NCBI GenBank assembly: GCA_035601815.1
Contig: DATNNN010000153.1
Location: 1-24,024, forward strand
From: DATNNN01 sp035601815
GTDB taxonomy: Bacteria > Pseudomonadota > Alphaproteobacteria > Rhizobiales > Xanthobacteraceae
Direction: 5' to 3'
Length of the DNA stretch: 24,024 bases
Below, in pieces: positions 21,759-24,024 of this stretch (its first letter is position 1; every line of letters starts with the position of its first letter). The translations under genes were made by a program, and so were the position numbers. Under the pieces are notes generated by a model. That model saw only the letters and a list, made by a program, of their open reading frames with translations, made no database searches and was not told the DNA's origin.

Positions 21759-22826
21759 TCACATCGTGCTGGCGAAGACCGGCTTGCCGTCGGCGCCCTT
21801 GATCGAGTCGCTCCACGTCTTGCGGATAAGCGTCACGACGTTGGCGGGCATCGGAACGTAGTCCAGGTCCTCGGCCATCTTGCCGCCCTTGCGGTACGCC
21901 CAATCGAAGAACTTGAGCGCCTCGGCGGCCGCCGCCGGATCCTGCGGCTGCTTATGCATGAGGATGAAGGTGGCGCCAGCGATCGGCCAGCTATTGGCGC
22001 CGGCCTCGTTGGTGAGGATCACGTAGAAGCCCTCCGCCTTCGCCCAGTCGGCGTTGGCGGCCGCCGCCTGGAAGCTTTCGGCGCTCGGCGCCACCGATTT
22101 GCCGTCCTTGTTGATCAGGTCGACGATCAGAAGCTTGTTCTGCTTGGCGTAGGCATACTCGACGTAGCCGATCGACCCCTTGGTCTGCATGACGTTGTTG
22201 GCGACGCCTTCGTTGCCCTTGGCGCCGATGCCGACCGGCCACTCGACCGCGGTGTTGGCGCCGACCTTGCTCTTCCAGTCGGGGCTCACTTTGGACAGGT
22301 AGTCGGTGAACAGGAACGTGGTTCCCGAGCCGTCGGAGCGGTGCACCACCATGATCGCCTGTGCCGGAAGCTTGGTCTCGGGATTGAGCTTCTGGATCGC
22401 CACATCGTTCCACTTGACGATCTTGCCGAGGAAGATGTCGGCGAGCGTCTTGCCGTCGAGCTTGATGTCACCGGGCTTGATGCCATCGAGGTTGATCGCC
22501 GGCACGGCGCCGCCGATCACCGTCGGGAACTGGATGAGTCCGGCATCGTCGAGCTCTTTGGACGTGAGCGGCATGTCGGAAGCGCCGAACGTCACGGTCT
22601 TCTGCTTGATCTGCTTGATGCCGCCGCCGGAGCCGATCGACTGGTAATTGAGACCGATGTCGGTCTCCTTCTTATAGACGTCGGCCCACTTGGCGTAGAT
22701 CGGATAGGGGAAGGTGGCGCCGGCGCCGGAGATGTCGGCGGCAAGCGCGGAGCTGGCAAGCGAGGCGCCGATGAGCGCGAAGCCCGCCCGCAAGGCGAGG
22801 GTTGTGATGTTCACGGTGATCTCCAT
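21759..22826 (-). CDS. pstS: Periplasmic phosphate-binding protein
   Basis: A 355-residue protein that binds phosphate in the periplasm and passes it to PstCA. An N-terminal signal peptide ends ASSALA before ADISGAGATFPYP; the GAGATFP start is typical of mature PstS. YQSIGSGGGIKQI (about residues 60-72), the early FGASD segment and HRSDGSGTTFLFTDYL form the phosphate-binding loops. ATG 22826 is listed, but GTG 22814 is a good alternative, as GGAG lies 6 nt before it and it shortens the leader. It follows the Pho box and has its own 130-bp leader, so it should be strongly induced by phosphate shortage. pstC follows. Confidence 0.96.
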   Translation of the reverse strand: MEITVNITTLALRAGFALIGASLASSALAADISGAGATFPYPIYAKWADVYKKETDIGLNYQSIGSGGGIKQIKQKTVTFGASDMPLTSKELDDAGLIQFPTVIGGAVPAINLDGIKPGDIKLDGKTLADIFLGKIVKWNDVAIQKLNPETKLPAQAIMVVHRSDGSGTTFLFTDYLSKVSPDWKSKVGANTAVEWPVGIGAKGNEGVANNVMQTKGSIGYVEYAYAKQNKLLIVDLINKDGKSVAPSAESFQAAAANADWAKAEGFYVILTNEAGANSWPIAGATFILMHKQPQDPAAAAEALKFFDWAYRKGGKMAEDLDYVPMPANVVTLIRKTWSDSIKGADGKPVFASTM

Positions 22827-22869
22827 CCTGTGAATCCATCCCCCGGCTTTTGTTTTGTTCTTGGCCAGA

Positions 22870-22899
22870 GGTCCCGGGTTGGCCCGGGGTCTTCGCCTC
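22870..22899 (-). promoter_or_regulatory. Leader stem-loop before pstS
   Basis: In the pstS leader, CCCGGG (22873-22878 and 22883-22888) can pair around a TTGG loop, and the outer AGAGG/CCTCT segments at 22867-22871 and 22896-22900 can extend the structure across an internal loop. It might stabilise the message 5' end. No U-run is present. I see no known riboswitch in it. Confidence 0.35.
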
Positions 22900-22928
22900 T
22901 GCGCTTAAGCTCTCCAGGCAAAGCTTCT

Positions 22929-22957
22929 ATGACTCACGGATGACAGAGCGATGACGC
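22929..22957 (-). promoter_or_regulatory. Pho box with three half-sites, upstream of pstS
   Basis: On the minus strand the sequence reads GCGTCAT-CGCT-CTGTCAT-CCGT-GAGTCAT: three 7-bp PhoB half-sites with 4-bp spacers, an exact 11-bp period. The central and last units match the rhizobial consensus CTGTCAT-N4-CTGTCAT with 12 of 14 bases. It begins 2 bp after the phoR stop codon and is about 100 bp before pstS. Binding of phosphorylated PhoB should activate pstSCAB-phoU-phoB. The -10 element is not clear. Confidence 0.82.
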
Positions 22958-22958
22958 C

Positions 22959-24024
22959 TCAAGCTATTGAAGCGACTAGCGATTCCGGAGGCGCCAGCGG
23001 CAGTCGGACGGTGAAAGTGGCGCCCTCGCCGATCACACTCTCAACGCCGAGGCGGCCGCGGTGGCGGGCGAGGATGTGTTTCACGATGGCAAGCCCGAGA
23101 CCCGTGCCGCCTTGCTCACGGCTCGCACCCACGTCGACCCGATAGAACCGCTCGGTCAGCCGCGGCAGGTGCTCGGGCGCGATGCCGGGCCCGAAGTCGC
23201 GCACGCTCACCACCGCCTCGCCGTTTTCGGCGCGCATGCCGATCTCCACGCGCTTGCCGCCGGCGCCGTATTTCAGCGCGTTCTCCACCAGGTTCTCGAA
23301 CAGACGGACGAGGTCGTCGCGCTCGCCCAGCACGGCGACCGGCGCCTTCGCCTGCTCCACGTCCATCGTCACCTTGCGCTCGCGGGCGAGCGGATTGAGC
23401 GAGTCGCAGACGTCACTGATGACCGGGCCGAGCTCAACGACCGTGTCCGGCCGCAGGTGTGCATCGAGCTCGACTCGCGACAACGACAGCAGGTCATCGA
23501 TCAGCCGCGACATGCGCCACGCCTGCTCACCCATGATGGCGAGGAAGCGTTCACGCGCGGCCGGATCATCGCGTGCCGGACCTTGCAGCGTCTCGATGAA
23601 ACCCGAAAGCGAGGCGAGCGGCGTGCGCAGCTCGTGGCTGGCGTTGGCGACGAAGTCCGCGCGCATGCGGTCGAGCCGCCGGGCGCCGGTCAGATCGTAG
23701 AAGGTGAGGAGCAGGAGCCCGAGGTTCGCCGCCGAGGCGATCGGCGACACGTGCGCGAGGAACGCGCGCTCCACCGGCACGCGCTCGGTGAACTCGATCT
23801 CGTGCGGCTTGCCGTCGGCGGCGGCGCGGATCGCGCCGAGCACCTCGGGCACCCGCAGGCTCACGGATAGCGCTTCGCCGCGGCGCACGGCACCGAAGGT
23901 GGCCGCGGCGGCGTCATTGGCGGCAAGGATGGTGCCGGATGCGTCGAGCAACAGCGCCGGGGCGGGCAGCGCCTCGACGAAGGCGAATAGGATCGATGCT
24001 TCGGCTACGGGCGGTCCAGCCGGC
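22959..24024 (-). CDS. phoR: Phosphate regulon sensor histidine kinase PhoR, 5' end beyond window
   Basis: The C-terminal 354 or so residues of the sensor kinase that phosphorylates PhoB. The frame stays open to the window end (23952-24024 still encode PAS-like EALPAPALLLDASG), so the TTG at 23951 is not the start; N-terminal membrane helices would lie outside. A PAS-type domain is followed by the phosphoacceptor H-box NASHELRTPLASLSGF. The ATP-binding domain has N-box LFENLVENALKYG, G1 VRDFGPGIAPEHLPRLTERF and G2 GGTGLGLAIVKHI. All catalytic motifs look intact. The pstS Pho box starts 2 bp after the stop, so phoR is probably expressed apart from, or at lower level than, pstS. Confidence 0.94.
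   Translation of the reverse strand, partial: PAGPPVAEASILFAFVEALPAPALLLDASGTILAANDAAAATFGAVRRGEALSVSLRVPEVLGAIRAAADGKPHEIEFTERVPVERAFLAHVSPIASAANLGLLLLTFYDLTGARRLDRMRADFVANASHELRTPLASLSGFIETLQGPARDDPAARERFLAIMGEQAWRMSRLIDDLLSLSRVELDAHLRPDTVVELGPVISDVCDSLNPLARERKVTMDVEQAKAPVAVLGERDDLVRLFENLVENALKYGAGGKRVEIGMRAENGEAVVSVRDFGPGIAPEHLPRLTERFYRVDVGASREQGGTGLGLAIVKHILARHRGRLGVESVIGEGATFTVRLPLAPPESLVASIA

Noticed and set aside
1..24024. CRISPR arrays, complete insertion sequences, rRNA genes
   Set aside because: No regularly spaced long repeats, no transposase motif and no rRNA-like sequence were seen in the window.

Overview
The window reads as chromosome of a GC-rich alphaproteobacterium of the Hyphomicrobiales (Rhizobiales). 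The evidence is a GcrA cell-cycle regulator, a two-domain dCTP deaminase of the alphaproteobacterial type, a SAM-II riboswitch in front of metZ, GANTC sites around gcrA, a rhizobial order phoR-pstSCAB-phoU-phoB, and copies of the short TGTCCGCT dyad that I recall as widespread in Bradyrhizobium-like genomes. I cannot fix the genus from sequence alone.

Left end, 1-3389: a mosaic accessory region. It holds the C-terminal end of a tyrosine recombinase, an intact tRNA-Gly(CCC) and, 2.7 kb away, an exact 37-bp copy of the 5' half of that tRNA. Between the two tRNA sequences lie an ion-transporter-superfamily antiporter, a low-GC exported protein of unknown function, two dyads and two pairs of 11-bp-phased TTTGGGCTCT-like repeats. 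This looks like an integrated or decayed element.

3390-9761: a class III adenylate cyclase fused to TolB-like and TPR regions; a convergent methyltransferase resembling mycobacterial Rv2952, downstream of dcd; metZ behind a promoter, SAM-II aptamer and intrinsic terminator; a Tat-type DAPG-hydrolase-like protein; and apaG.

9842-13654: an AT-richer cassette between apaG and hslO. It has an XRE regulator and a LysR regulator on the minus strand. A compact plus-strand run follows: a possible GNAT-fold protein, a GNAT acyltransferase, an isochorismatase-fold hydrolase with an Arg where the catalytic Lys is expected, and a small coupled protein. This is the best candidate for an undescribed system, perhaps making or turning over an acylated small molecule, but that function is inference.

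13662-17579: the minus-strand operon argD-argF-hslO, joined by two ATGA overlaps, and the divergent gcrA. Their shared intergenic region carries four GANTC sites, two of them in the arms of a perfect dyad.

17581-24024: the phosphate regulon on the minus strand, phoR (cut by the window end), pstS, pstC, pstA, pstB, phoU, phoB. A three-half-site Pho box lies between phoR and pstS, and an intercistronic stem-loop lies between pstS and pstC. PhoR/PhoB sense phosphate limitation through PstSCAB and PhoU. Three convergent gene pairs in the window meet with no room for a conventional terminator.
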